DNA of 64,000 nucleotides from Pedobacter sp. V48 (GCF_000523515.1 NZ_AWRU01000031.1:105682-169681); one strand, 5' to 3'. Positions 18,550-28,104 are shown, counted from the first letter of the stretch. Translations and numbers: made by a program. The notes: a model not told the origin generated them from the sequence alone.

Positions 18550-19377
18550 TTATTTTATTGGTTTCCCGGTTGTAGATTTATAGTATTTCTGTGCTTCTGG
18601 TATACTTCTTTGTATCTGTGCTATCCTTGTAGCATCACTAGGGTGGGTGCTTAAAAATTCAGGTGGTTTCTGACTACCCTGAGAGGCAGCAGCCATCCTT
18701 TGCCAGAATGATGTTGCGCTTTGAGGATTATATCCCGCCATTGCCATAAAAATAAGCCCTAACCTATCTGCTTCCAGCTCTTGATTACGAGAATAATTAA
18801 GCATCACTAAAGGTGTACCTACCCCATAAAGGGTATTAAATACAGATTGAGATTTTGCATTTTTTGATAATGCTACATTGCCCGCCACACCTAAACCTTG
18901 CGAAACCATTTGTTGCGACATACGCTCAGCCGAGTGCCCTGCAATAGCATGAGCAATCTCGTGTCCCATTACAGTAGCTAAACCAGCATCATCCTGAGTA
19001 ACCGGTAATAATCCTGTATAGACTACAATTTTACCGCCAGGCATACACCAGGCATTCATTTCTTTATTTTCTACAACATTTACTTCCCATTTATAATCTT
19101 TAATCAAATCTGCATAGCCATTATTATTCATATAACTTTTTACAGATAATATAAGGCTGTTTCCTACCCGTTTAACACGTTGTGCCTGGGCATTTGTTGA
19201 AGATAATACTGCTGTCTTATTCTCAGTAAGAAACTGTGAATATGCCTGAAAAGCCATAGGCAATACCTGATCATCACTTACTAGATTTAGCCTGCTCCTG
19301 CCTGTTAAGGGAACAGTAGAGCACGAGGAAAACGCCAGGCCAATTGCTGTTACCCCGATTATCAATATCTTTTTCAT
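18550..19377 (-). CDS. M48-family metallopeptidase lipoprotein (BepA/LoiP-like)
   Basis: Zinc protease expected in the periplasm, anchored by lipid. The signal peptide ends in a lipobox with Cys19 (AFSSC). The zinc motif HEIAH is at 139-143, and the third ligand lies in NQELEADRLG. Length is 275 aa. Proteins of this type take part in outer-membrane protein quality control, which is family knowledge. It is the last gene of a tight minus-strand operon with plsY (10-base gap), nadC and a DUF4783 gene. Confidence 0.92.
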   Translation of the reverse strand: MKKILIIGVTAIGLAFSSCSTVPLTGRSRLNLVSDDQVLPMAFQAYSQFLTENKTAVLSSTNAQAQRVKRVGNSLILSVKSYMNNNGYADLIKDYKWEVNVVENKEMNAWCMPGGKIVVYTGLLPVTQDDAGLATVMGHEIAHAIAGHSAERMSQQMVSQGLGVAGNVALSKNAKSQSVFNTLYGVGTPLVMLNYSRNQELEADRLGLIFMAMAGYNPQSATSFWQRMAAASQGSQKPPEFLSTHPSDATRIAQIQRSIPEAQKYYKSTTGKPIK

Positions 19378-19387
19378 TAGGTTAAGG

Positions 19388-20038
19388 TTAGTTAATTTGT
19401 CTTTTTTTAAACAGATATACTTTAGATTCTTTGCCTTTGAGTAGCCGCTCCAAGTTCTTTTGATGTGTTACCAAAATAAGTATACAAACACACATACCAT
19501 ATAAAACCTCGGACTTTACTGATGAATGAATTATGAACACTATGCTTAACGGAAAGGTAAACCCTGCACAAATAGAACTTAGTGAAACATATTTGGTCGC
19601 CAATAATACTACTACAAAAACCAGAACGCAAAACATAGCTGCCGTGAAGTTAACTGCCAAAATCATTCCAAAAAGAGTTGCTACTCCCTTTCCGCCTCTA
19701 AATCCGGCAAATATGGGGAACAAATGGCCCATAACGGCAGTAACACCAAGGGCAAGCTCATAATTTATAAATTGGGAAGAATTTTGGGGACCGGTAACAG
19801 AGAGACCTATAAAGTATGCAAGCTTTGTTGCCGTGTAGCCTTTTGCAATATCTATTGTCATTACAGCAATCCCGGCCTTTTTACCTAGTACTCTGAATGT
19901 ATTGGTTGCACCTGCGTTACCACTTCCATATTCGCGAACGTCAACCCCATAAAACGCCTGGCCAAGCCAAACCGCTGTTGGTATAGAACCGAACAGATAT
20001 GCTAAAATAACCGCTGAAATAGAATAGATGGAAATCAT
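19388..20038 (-). CDS. plsY: Acyl-phosphate:glycerol-3-phosphate acyltransferase
   Basis: Integral membrane enzyme that transfers an acyl group from acyl-phosphate to glycerol-3-phosphate, starting phospholipid synthesis. About five hydrophobic segments in 216 aa. The three family motifs are present: GSIPTAVWLG followed by SGNAGATNTFRVLG, GHLFPIFAGFRGGKGVAT, and the later YVSLSSI region. It starts 3 bases after the nadC stop, so the pair is co-transcribed. Confidence 0.95.
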   Translation of the reverse strand: MISIYSISAVILAYLFGSIPTAVWLGQAFYGVDVREYGSGNAGATNTFRVLGKKAGIAVMTIDIAKGYTATKLAYFIGLSVTGPQNSSQFINYELALGVTAVMGHLFPIFAGFRGGKGVATLFGMILAVNFTAAMFCVLVFVVVLLATKYVSLSSICAGFTFPLSIVFIIHSSVKSEVLYGMCVCILILVTHQKNLERLLKGKESKVYLFKKRQIN

Positions 20039-20041
20039 AAC

Positions 20042-20884
20042 CTAAAAGGCTTTTAAACTCATGTCTAAACTCTTAACAGAATGCGTTAATGCACCCATGG
20101 AAATAAAATCCACCCCACAAGCTGCATATTCTGCAACATTTTCTTCAGTAATACCTCCTGAGGCTTCTGTGATGTATTTACCATTAATTATTTTAACGGC
20201 TTCTTTGAGATCGGCAAATGTAAAATTATCTAGCATGATCCTGTTTACATTACCATTTTTTAAAACCTCCTGTAATTCGGACAAATTCCTAACCTCGATC
20301 TCAATATCAAGGGTCTTGTTCTTCTCTTTTAGATACTGGTTTGCTGAATTAATAGCATTTGCAATACCACCGGCATAGTCAACGTGATTGTCTTTAATTA
20401 AAATCATATCGTATAATCCTATACGATGATTTACGCCTCCACCAATCCTTACAGCCCATTTTTCCAGATACCTTAATCCAGGAGTAGTTTTTCTTGTATC
20501 TAGAAGTTTAGTTTTATAGTTACCTAAAAGCGCAATCACGTGGTTTGTTTTTGTTGCAATACCACTCATACGCTGCATGCAGTTTAAAACCAGACGCTCG
20601 GCCAACAAAATTGAATGTGTACTGCCTGATACCGTTAAAACAATATCTCCATATTTCACGGCAGCCCCATCTTTAATAAATACTTCTACGATTAATCTAG
20701 GGTCAATATGATTGAAGATTTGCAATGCCAACGCTACTCCGGCAACTATCCCATCTTCTTTAATTAGCAATTTCGCTTTCCCCTGAGCATTTGCTGGAAT
20801 GGTTGATAAGGAGGTATGATCTCCATCGCCCAAATCTTCCGCAACTGCATTTTTTATAAATTGATCTATAGTTAGCTTATCCAA
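20042..20884 (-). CDS. nadC: Nicotinate-nucleotide pyrophosphorylase (carboxylating)
   Basis: Converts quinolinate and PRPP to nicotinate mononucleotide in de novo NAD synthesis. The 280-aa protein has AEDLGDGDHTS, LNCMQRMSGIAT, LLDTRKTTPGLRYLEKWAVRIGGG (substrate-binding Arg/Lys), IKDNH and EASGGI. Second gene of the DUF4783-nadC-plsY-M48 operon. nadA and nadB are not in the window. Confidence 0.96.
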   Translation of the reverse strand: MDKLTIDQFIKNAVAEDLGDGDHTSLSTIPANAQGKAKLLIKEDGIVAGVALALQIFNHIDPRLIVEVFIKDGAAVKYGDIVLTVSGSTHSILLAERLVLNCMQRMSGIATKTNHVIALLGNYKTKLLDTRKTTPGLRYLEKWAVRIGGGVNHRIGLYDMILIKDNHVDYAGGIANAINSANQYLKEKNKTLDIEIEVRNLSELQEVLKNGNVNRIMLDNFTFADLKEAVKIINGKYITEASGGITEENVAEYAACGVDFISMGALTHSVKSLDMSLKAF

Positions 20885-20919
20885 AACTTAAATTTAAACC
20901 CAAAAATAGCATTTTACAA

Positions 20920-21312
20920 CTATTTCTCAGTCTCAATTCTTAATTCAGTAATAAAAAAAGCATTGCCGGCCTTTTTCATTGTAATGGAAACTCTAAAGGT
21001 TCCATTCTTTGTAACAAGAGAAAGGGCCCCGTATCTGTAATTAGGGTTGGTATTTAACCGATGGATTACAGATGATTTTACAGGAATATATTTAGTGAAA
21101 AAACTTCTTAATATCTGTTCAGCTTGTGCTTTTGAATATACATCTTCTTCGTCTATTATAATTAAATCGACAGAAGGGGAAAAATGAGCGGCTATTTCTT
21201 TTGAATTTCCGGCTTTAAAATTTGTTGATAAGCCATCAATAATATCGCCTTGAATAGCAGCAAAAGAGGAAAAGTGAATAAAAAAAACAAATAATGAAAG
21301 TAAGGGCTTCAT
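20920..21312 (-). CDS. DUF4783 exported protein
   Basis: 130 aa from the Met at 21312. A start at 21336 is also open, but would put charged residues before the signal peptide MKPLLSLFVFFIHFSSFA. The mature part (about 110 residues) has the NTF2-like feel of DUF4783, a Bacteroidetes family: helix, then YSKAQAEQILRSFF and a beta-rich C-terminus. Function unknown. It leads the nadC operon, 35 bases upstream of nadC. Confidence 0.78.
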   Translation of the reverse strand: MKPLLSLFVFFIHFSSFAAIQGDIIDGLSTNFKAGNSKEIAAHFSPSVDLIIIDEEDVYSKAQAEQILRSFFTKYIPVKSSVIHRLNTNPNYRYGALSLVTKNGTFRVSITMKKAGNAFFITELRIETEK

Positions 21313-21492
21313 AATCTCTAAATAGCTAATGATCATTCTTGCACATAAACTATGCCACTAATAGCATAAAAAGGACTTACAACTCAAACCACTCAGTATG
21401 TGAGACTATAAAATATATTGACATGTTCTTGTAAAAACACACAAATGTTAATATGAATTTTAATTAGGTTCAAAAAAAAGACACAATAGACT

Positions 21493-21500
21493 TATCTTTG
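21493..21500 (+). promoter_or_regulatory. Candidate -7 element for gpmI
   Basis: TATCTTTG matches the consensus, 24 bases before the ATG. No clear -33 TTTG at N19. Confidence 0.5.
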
Positions 21501-21524
21501 TTAATAAACGAAAAGTAGACAATA

Positions 21525-23045
21525 ATGAATAATAAAAAAGTAGTATTACTTATCCTTGATGGTTGGGGTTATGGAAAAAAAGACAAATCTGATGCCGCTT
21601 ATGCTGCTAACACTCCATTCTTTGATTCCTTATTAAAAAAGTACCCTAACTCAAAACTTGAGGCTTCTGGGGAAGCTGTCGGTTTACCAGCAGGACAAAT
21701 GGGAAACTCAGAAGTTGGCCATATGAACTTAGGTGCCGGACGAGTAGTATATCAGGAACTCGGACGAATCAATAAAGCAATAAGCGATAGAACTTTGCAT
21801 CAGAATGAGGTTTTACTAGATGCTTTTAATTATGCTAAAAACAATAATAAACAAGTTCACTTTATTGGCCTTGTTTCGGATGGAGGTGTTCATGCTCATA
21901 TTAATCATCTGAAGGCGTTATGTGATGCAGCCGACGAACAAGGGCTTAAAGATGTATTTGTACACGCTTTTTTAGATGGAAGAGATACTGATCCAAACTC
22001 AGGACTTAAGTTTATAAAGGATTTGGGCCACCATTTAGAAACTTCTTCAGCTAAAATAGCCAGCTTAATTGGTCGCTACTATGCTATGGATAGAGATTCA
22101 AGATGGGAACGAGTTAAGTTAGCTTATGATCTGCTTACAAAAGGAGTTGGCGAAGCTACCACTAACCCTATTTCAGCGATAGAGCAATCTTACAAAGACG
22201 GTATTACTGACGAGTTTATTAAACCTGTTGTAATTACAAAAACAGATGGTTCACCAGTTGCAATTATACAACCGGATGACGTGGTTATCTGCTTCAATTA
22301 TAGAACAGACAGAGGAAGAGAAATAACTTCAGTATTAAGCCAGGCTGATTATCCCGATTTTGGAATGCATAAATTGCCATTGTATTATGTGACAATGACA
22401 ACTTATGATGAAAGTTTTAATAACGTAAGAGTTATATTTACAAAGGACGATCTTTCTCAGACTCTTGGAGAAGTACTTGAAAAAAATCATAAGAACCAAA
22501 TCCGAATTGCAGAAACAGAAAAATATCCTCACGTAACTTTCTTCTTTTCAGGCGGTAGAGAGCAAGAGTTCGAAAATGAAAAAAGAATACTTATCCCCTC
22601 TCCAAAAGTAGCAACTTATGATTTACAACCAGAAATGAGTGCTGCGGGAATTACCGAAGCCATTTGTAAAGAATTAGAGACGGGTTGGCCGGATTTTGTT
22701 TGTTTAAACTTTGCAAACCCTGACATGGTGGGCCATACGGGAGTATTTGAAGCTGTTGTTAAAGCTGTTGAAACTGCTGATAGCTGTGCTGAAATTGTAG
22801 TAAATAAAGGAATTGAAAATGGATATTCGTTTATTATACTGGCAGATCATGGCAATTCAGAATATATGATAAACGGCGATGGTTCTGTTAACACTGCCCA
22901 CACAACTAACCTTGTTCCTTGTATTTTAATTGATAAAGATTTCAAAACTGTTGCTGATGGCAAACTAGGAGACATTGCCCCTACTGTTTTACAAATAATG
23001 GGTATCCAAAAGCCAGAAATTATGACTGGTAACAGTTTAGTATAA
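21525..23045 (+). CDS. gpmI: 2,3-bisphosphoglycerate-independent phosphoglycerate mutase
   Basis: Manganese enzyme interconverting 3- and 2-phosphoglycerate in glycolysis. The 506-aa protein has the alkaline-phosphatase-like fold: LLILDGWGYG with the metal aspartate, GNSEVGHMNLGAGR with the phosphorylated serine, HAFLDGRDTDP, GRYYAMDRD, NYRTDRGRE, and the second metal site in ADHGNSEYM. Its stop is followed directly by the ATG of a lipoprotein gene. Confidence 0.97.
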   Translation: MNNKKVVLLILDGWGYGKKDKSDAAYAANTPFFDSLLKKYPNSKLEASGEAVGLPAGQMGNSEVGHMNLGAGRVVYQELGRINKAISDRTLHQNEVLLDAFNYAKNNNKQVHFIGLVSDGGVHAHINHLKALCDAADEQGLKDVFVHAFLDGRDTDPNSGLKFIKDLGHHLETSSAKIASLIGRYYAMDRDSRWERVKLAYDLLTKGVGEATTNPISAIEQSYKDGITDEFIKPVVITKTDGSPVAIIQPDDVVICFNYRTDRGREITSVLSQADYPDFGMHKLPLYYVTMTTYDESFNNVRVIFTKDDLSQTLGEVLEKNHKNQIRIAETEKYPHVTFFFSGGREQEFENEKRILIPSPKVATYDLQPEMSAAGITEAICKELETGWPDFVCLNFANPDMVGHTGVFEAVVKAVETADSCAEIVVNKGIENGYSFIILADHGNSEYMINGDGSVNTAHTTNLVPCILIDKDFKTVADGKLGDIAPTVLQIMGIQKPEIMTGNSLV

Positions 23046-23576
23046 ATGAAAAACACAATCCTATTATTTTTCATTGTTTTGTTTTTTATCAGCTGCAATA
23101 ATTCAGCTGATAAAAAACAGAAAACTGATATAACCTTTTTTGATGTAAAGGGCTATTTTGAAAAAGAAGCTGCAAGGCTAAACAAAGAGAATCCCTTAAT
23201 AAACAAAACAGTAAGTATAAATGGGGCTATAGAAAGTAAGCGAACTAAAATTCCTGACTGGAAAAAAGAACTAGGTCTTTTTTCAGATGCTGATATGAAT
23301 AGGGCTTCATGGAAAGGTTTATTTGAACTTAAAAAATCGAAGGATCAGGAGCTTTACTCGTCTCATAACGAGAAGGTTCCGGTTAAAGAACTAATAGTAA
23401 CTTACAAAAACAACGAGGTGTTTGGTATTAAAGTACTAATAAAGAATACAAATTCACTGTACACGTCTATTGATACCTTGACCTACTATGCAGACAGCCT
23501 ATACCAGGTTAAGAAAATGCAAAACATTAAATTACTATCCAAAAAATCATATACGATTACGGGATCTTTCCAATAG
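23046..23576 (+). CDS. Lipoprotein of unknown function coupled to gpmI
   Basis: 176 aa. The hydrophobic N-terminus ends in a lipobox-like FISC at Cys17, predicting a lipoprotein. The mature region is lysine-rich with alternating beta-like segments (ELIVTYKNNEVFGIKVLIKNT), and I recognise no domain. The ATG directly follows the gpmI TAA with zero spacing, so translation depends on gpmI. A strong terminator follows. Confidence 0.75.
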   Translation: MKNTILLFFIVLFFISCNNSADKKQKTDITFFDVKGYFEKEAARLNKENPLINKTVSINGAIESKRTKIPDWKKELGLFSDADMNRASWKGLFELKKSKDQELYSSHNEKVPVKELIVTYKNNEVFGIKVLIKNTNSLYTSIDTLTYYADSLYQVKKMQNIKLLSKKSYTITGSFQ

Positions 23577-23614
23577 AAAAAGACCAATGCAAATTATGCA
23601 TTGGTCTTTTTTTT
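23577..23614 (+). terminator. Terminator after the gpmI unit
   Basis: AAAAAGACCAATGCA (23577-23591) pairs perfectly with TGCATTGGTCTTTTT (23597-23611) around a 5-base loop, followed by more T. The A tract lets it also serve the opposing TPR gene. Confidence 0.93.
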
Positions 23615-23629
23615 AAGCTAAGCTTCTTA

Positions 23630-24256
23630 TTATTTTAAGCTGGTTACTTGGGCTTTTACGTAATCGATTAAAGATATAATGTCTTTACGTTGTGGTTGTA
23701 CAAGTAATATCTTTTGAAAATCAGAAACTGAATTATTGAATAAGGCAATGCAGGCTTTTTTCTCTACTGCCTTTTTTATCTTATAGGATTTATAAATTCC
23801 ATAGTCCTTATAAGCCAATCCTCTGTTTTGTAACAATTGAGGATCTTCTTCCCCATTTATCTCTATGGCTTTCGAAAAATCTTTAATAGCAGCAAGATAA
23901 AAGCTTTCTCTCATCTGATTTAGTGATTCTTTTGGATCATTAGCCACATTTAATCTGGCTTTTCCTCTATAATAATATGCAGAGTAATCTGATGGCTTCA
24001 GAGTCAAGAAACGGCTATATGTATTTATCGCATTTTCATAGTCGCCACACTGATAATAAGAATAGCCTAACATCTTTAGAACGTTAGAATTATTAGGGTC
24101 TTTGGTATCCGCTTTTTCTAATTGGGCCACTGCACCTTTATAATCGCCTTTTAACCAGGCCTGCATTCCCAGCTTATCATAGTTATTGTTTTGAGCAATA
24201 CTACTGTTGGCCGAAATAACAAGTAATACCAGAATTGTTTGCTTGAAATAGTTCAT
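23630..24256 (-). CDS. Periplasmic tetratricopeptide-repeat protein
   Basis: 208 aa with a Sec signal peptide (MNYFKQTILVLLVISANSSIAQ). At least three TPR units cover about residues 27-145 (AWLKGDYKGAVAQLEKADTKDP, LGYSYYQCGDYENAINTYSRFL, YYYRGKARLNV). A lysine-rich helical C-terminus follows. Likely a scaffold for protein contacts in the periplasm. Partners unknown, and it is transcribed alone. Confidence 0.82.
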   Translation of the reverse strand: MNYFKQTILVLLVISANSSIAQNNNYDKLGMQAWLKGDYKGAVAQLEKADTKDPNNSNVLKMLGYSYYQCGDYENAINTYSRFLTLKPSDYSAYYYRGKARLNVANDPKESLNQMRESFYLAAIKDFSKAIEINGEEDPQLLQNRGLAYKDYGIYKSYKIKKAVEKKACIALFNNSVSDFQKILLVQPQRKDIISLIDYVKAQVTSLK

Positions 24257-24573
24257 TAATTTTTATTAAAAAATAAATATATTTAGTTTTATTCAATACC
24301 CTCACAAATTTTAAAACTTTTTTTCCAGGTATCTCGGAGTTTACATTAGGCAACTATCATACCATTTACAAATATGATATACTAAACGTTAAATAATTAA
24401 AAATATGATCGGCATCGGGATTATTATTTTTTACCTGACTTTTTAACATAGAAAACAAGTAATATCGCTTTTGGCACAGGAGTTGAAATTATAGGTATTC
24501 AATATAATTAATAATTTCGCAAGCGACATGCTGTCAGATTGTCGTTTTTTTAATTTTAAGAAGGACTATATTA
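24257..24573. other. Divergent intergenic region between the TPR gene and lon
   Basis: AT-rich. Near the right end are a -7-like TAATTTCG (24512-24519), a terminator-like hairpin (24521-24551) and a ribosome-binding site AAGAAGGA before lon. No ORF is credible in the rest. Confidence 0.45.
24521..24551 (+). other. Hairpin with T run in the lon leader
   Basis: The 24521-24528 arm pairs with 24540-24547 (five Watson-Crick pairs GC-rich at the core, one G-U, two A-U) and a T7 tract starts at 24545. The competing hairpin GACA-TGC-TGTC (24525-24535) would disrupt it. A leader attenuator or the end of a short upstream RNA are both possible. Confidence 0.4.
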
Positions 24574-27045
24574 ATGAGTAAACAAGATCAATTTGATTTT
24601 AGCAATGCACTACCTATCATAAATGAAGATACTGAGTTTTTTCCGTTGATGTCTCAACAAGACGAAGATGAAATGAACAATGAAGAAACACCAGAGGTCC
24701 TGCCCATACTCCCGCTTAGAAATACCGTCTTATTTCCAGGTGTGGTTATCCCTATTACAGTAGGAAGAGATAAATCAATAAAACTAATAAAAGAAGCTTA
24801 TAAAGGAAATCGGATTATTGGAGTTGTTTCGCAGCGTGATGTTTCTATAGAAGACCCAACTTTTGAGCAGTTAAATAGTGTAGGTACAGTCGCACACATT
24901 ATCAAAATGCTTCAAATGCCTGATGGAAATACTACGGTAATTATTCAGGGAAAACAGCGCTTCAGATTAATAGAAGAGGTTCAGTCAGAACCTTATATTA
25001 AAGTAACAATCAGTAAGTTTACTGAAGCTAAACATAAGAGCGACAAAGAGTTTAAGGCTTTGGTTGCTTCTATTAAAGAGATGTCGAGCCAGATTATTCA
25101 ACTGTCTCCAAACATCCCTAGCGAGGCCGGAATTGCATTAAAAAATATTGAAAGTACTTCCTTCCTGATTAACTTCATATCATCTAATATGAATGCCGAT
25201 GTGTCTGACAAGCAAAAAATGCTTGAAATGACTAACCTGCGTGAACGTGCCATGATGGTAATGGAGCTGTTAACACTGGAGCTTCAAATGCTTGAGCTTA
25301 AAAACCAGATACAGTCTAAAGTACGAACGGACCTTGATAAGCAACAAAGAGATTACTTTCTAAACCAGCAATTAAAAACAATACAGGAAGAACTTGGAGG
25401 CAATTCATCAGATCTGGAATATGAAGCTTTACAAGCCCGCGCCAAGAAGAAAAAATGGGCATTACACATTGAAAGTCATTTCAGCAAAGAGCTGGAAAAG
25501 CTAGGCAGAATGAATCCTGCGGCTCCAGACTATTCTGTTCAGATAAACTACCTTGAATTACTGTTAGACTTGCCTTGGAATGATTTCACTAAGGATAATT
25601 TTGACCTAAAACGTGCACAGCGTATTTTGGACAAGGATCATTTTGGTCTTGAAAAGGTAAAACAAAGAATTATTGAGTATTTGGCCGTTCTAAAGCTTAA
25701 ACGTGATATGAAAGCTCCTATCATTTGCTTGGTTGGCCCTCCGGGAGTTGGTAAAACATCACTAGGAAAGTCAATTGCTAAAGCTTTAAATAGGAAATAT
25801 GTTCGTATGGCTCTTGGTGGAATACGAGACGAGGCGGAAATTCGTGGTCACAGGAAAACCTATATTGGTGCAATGCCAGGCCGAATAATACAGTCTATAA
25901 AAAAAGCGGGCGCTGCTAATCCGGTATTTGTTTTAGATGAGATCGATAAAGTAGGTTCTGATTTTAGAGGAGACCCTTCATCTGCTCTTTTAGAAGTATT
26001 AGATCCGGAGCAAAACAGTGCTTTTAACGATCATTATGTTGAGGCGGATTACGACCTGTCCAATGTTCTTTTCATTGCAACGGCTAACTCTTTAAGCTCG
26101 ATTCAGCCAGCTCTGCTGGATCGTATGGAGATCATTGAGGTTAACGGTTACACCATTGAAGAAAAGATAGAAATTGCTAAAAAGTATTTACTTCCAAAGC
26201 AAAAGGAACAGCATGGCATAAAATCTAAAGACATTGCCTTGAAAGGAACTTTGATTGAGAAAGTGATTGAAGATTATACTCGTGAATCAGGAGTTCGCGG
26301 TTTAGAGAAAAAAATTGGTTCACTTGTACGTGGCGTGGCTACAAAAATTGCCATGGATGAAACTTACGAGCCTAATTTAAGTGCTGAAGATGTTGAACGC
26401 ATACTTGGAGCTCCAATTTACGATAAGGACCTTTACGAAGGCAATGAGGTTGCGGGTGTTGTAACCGGATTAGCATGGACTCAGGTTGGTGGCGATATCT
26501 TATTCATTGAAGCGAGTTTAAGCCCGGGAAAAGGAAAGTTAACCTTAACAGGTAACCTTGGAGAGGTAATGAAAGAATCTGCCATTATAGCATTGGCTTA
26601 TTTAAGAGCTCATGCTGATCTGTTTGATATTGATCATTTACTGTTTGATCAATGGGATATCCATGTTCACGTTCCGGCAGGAGCTACTCCTAAGGATGGC
26701 CCGTCAGCAGGTATAACTATGCTAACAGCGCTAACTTCTGCATTTACTCAACGTAAAGTAAAACCTAATCTGGCTATGACCGGAGAAATTACATTACGTG
26801 GTAAAGTTTTACCGGTTGGAGGTATAAAAGAAAAGATACTTGCGGCAAAAAGAGCAAACATCAAAGATGTAATTCTTTGTAAATCAAACAAAAAAGATAT
26901 TTTAGAAATTAAAGAAAGCTACATTAAGGATCTTAACTTCCATTATGTAACTGAAATGAAAGAGGTAATTGAGATTGCACTAACTAAGGAAAAAGTTAAA
27001 AACCCTCAGAATCTTAGTATTAAACCAAATCCAATCGCTAACTAA
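24574..27045 (+). CDS. lon: ATP-dependent protease Lon
   Basis: Cytosolic hexameric AAA+ serine protease that degrades misfolded and regulatory proteins. 823 aa, standard for LonA. The N-terminal substrate domain is at about 45-245 (VLPILPLRNTVLFPGVVIPI), a coiled-coil linker follows, then AAA+ with Walker A GPPGVGKT near residue 390 and Walker B VFVLDEIDK. The protease domain has the Ser711-Lys754 dyad (KDGPSAG and GGIKEK). An acidic stretch of about 40 residues precedes the N domain. It is monocistronic with its own terminator. Confidence 0.97.
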   Translation: MSKQDQFDFSNALPIINEDTEFFPLMSQQDEDEMNNEETPEVLPILPLRNTVLFPGVVIPITVGRDKSIKLIKEAYKGNRIIGVVSQRDVSIEDPTFEQLNSVGTVAHIIKMLQMPDGNTTVIIQGKQRFRLIEEVQSEPYIKVTISKFTEAKHKSDKEFKALVASIKEMSSQIIQLSPNIPSEAGIALKNIESTSFLINFISSNMNADVSDKQKMLEMTNLRERAMMVMELLTLELQMLELKNQIQSKVRTDLDKQQRDYFLNQQLKTIQEELGGNSSDLEYEALQARAKKKKWALHIESHFSKELEKLGRMNPAAPDYSVQINYLELLLDLPWNDFTKDNFDLKRAQRILDKDHFGLEKVKQRIIEYLAVLKLKRDMKAPIICLVGPPGVGKTSLGKSIAKALNRKYVRMALGGIRDEAEIRGHRKTYIGAMPGRIIQSIKKAGAANPVFVLDEIDKVGSDFRGDPSSALLEVLDPEQNSAFNDHYVEADYDLSNVLFIATANSLSSIQPALLDRMEIIEVNGYTIEEKIEIAKKYLLPKQKEQHGIKSKDIALKGTLIEKVIEDYTRESGVRGLEKKIGSLVRGVATKIAMDETYEPNLSAEDVERILGAPIYDKDLYEGNEVAGVVTGLAWTQVGGDILFIEASLSPGKGKLTLTGNLGEVMKESAIIALAYLRAHADLFDIDHLLFDQWDIHVHVPAGATPKDGPSAGITMLTALTSAFTQRKVKPNLAMTGEITLRGKVLPVGGIKEKILAAKRANIKDVILCKSNKKDILEIKESYIKDLNFHYVTEMKEVIEIALTKEKVKNPQNLSIKPNPIAN

Positions 27046-27108
27046 GACATAATATTATATCGAATAATGGCTATTCGCTTTCATTTTAGTCATTAAGTAT
27101 TATATTAG

Positions 27109-27139
27109 ACTCCGGTAATTTATACCGGAGTTTTTTTTT
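27109..27139 (+). terminator. Terminator after lon
   Basis: ACTCCGGTA (27109-27117) pairs with TACCGGAGT (27123-27131), followed by nine T. Confidence 0.92.
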
Positions 27140-27150
27140 ACAACCAACAA

Positions 27151-28104
27151 ATGAACAGCAAATCCATTCTACTATTTTCGATTCTATCTATATTAACATT
27201 TGGTGCTTCCGCTCAAACTTTCAAGAATGAGTTCGGTTTTAAAAGCGACAATGACTCTTATCTTGCACAAGGTTCTGACCGTTACTATACCAATGGCTTA
27301 TTTATTGATTATCGCAGAGCGATGGATCAGAGCAAGCTAAGAAATGGACTAGAAAAAAAAATCTATGAAATATCTGCGGGGCAAAAAATGTATAATCCTA
27401 TTTCGGGTTATGCACCAGACCCTGAAAAACAAGACAGGCCATTTGCAGGTTATTTATATGTTGGAGGTGCCCTAAGCTGGTTCCATAGTAATGAAAGTAT
27501 ACTAAAAACCAGTATAGAAATAGGAACAACCGGGCCAAATTCATTAGCTGAAGACGGGCAAGAATTATTACATAGTACTGTGGGATTTTATGAGCTTGAT
27601 GGCTGGCAATATCAAATCAGAAATGAGATGGCGGTAAATCTTTCAGCTCAATACACAAAGCTATTGCACCGTGCATCCAACAATGCTATAGATTTCTCAT
27701 TTGATGGTTATACAAATGTGGGTACTACATTTAGTGGAGCGGGGGCAGGTATTTTATTTAGAGCAGGCGGTATTAATCAACTGTTCAATTCCGCTTATAC
27801 AAATGCGGTGATCGGAAATAATGCAAAAACAAAAGCATTGGTAAAAAGAGAGATTTTCTTTTATGCCAAACCGCAATTGAATTTTGTTGCCTATGACGCG
27901 ACAGTACAAGGAAGCATGTTCAACAACAATAGTCCGGTTACATTTGGTATAAAACCTATTGTTTTTGCTCAACAGATTGGATTTAATTACAGCTCACAAC
28001 GCTTCACATTTGATTTCGGAATGCTTTTTAAAACGAAAGAGATAAAAAGTACAGCTAAGGCACACCAGTATGGATCAATTAGCATGTTTTACAGATTCAA
28101 TTAG
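27151..28104 (+). CDS. LpxR-like lipid A 3'-O-deacylase (DUF2219)
   Basis: Outer-membrane beta-barrel enzyme that removes 3'-acyl chains from lipid A. 317 aa with a Sec signal peptide ending GASAQ. Family features are KSDNDSYL near the mature N-terminus, DRYYTNGLFIDY, DRPFAGYLY, and HSTVGFYELDGWQYQIRNE with the expected active-site histidine. The last residue of the final strand is aromatic-flanked Asn rather than Phe (YRFN). Its stop overlaps the opposing arfB gene by 4 bases. Confidence 0.85.
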   Translation: MNSKSILLFSILSILTFGASAQTFKNEFGFKSDNDSYLAQGSDRYYTNGLFIDYRRAMDQSKLRNGLEKKIYEISAGQKMYNPISGYAPDPEKQDRPFAGYLYVGGALSWFHSNESILKTSIEIGTTGPNSLAEDGQELLHSTVGFYELDGWQYQIRNEMAVNLSAQYTKLLHRASNNAIDFSFDGYTNVGTTFSGAGAGILFRAGGINQLFNSAYTNAVIGNNAKTKALVKREIFFYAKPQLNFVAYDATVQGSMFNNNSPVTFGIKPIVFAQQIGFNYSSQRFTFDFGMLFKTKEIKSTAKAHQYGSISMFYRFN

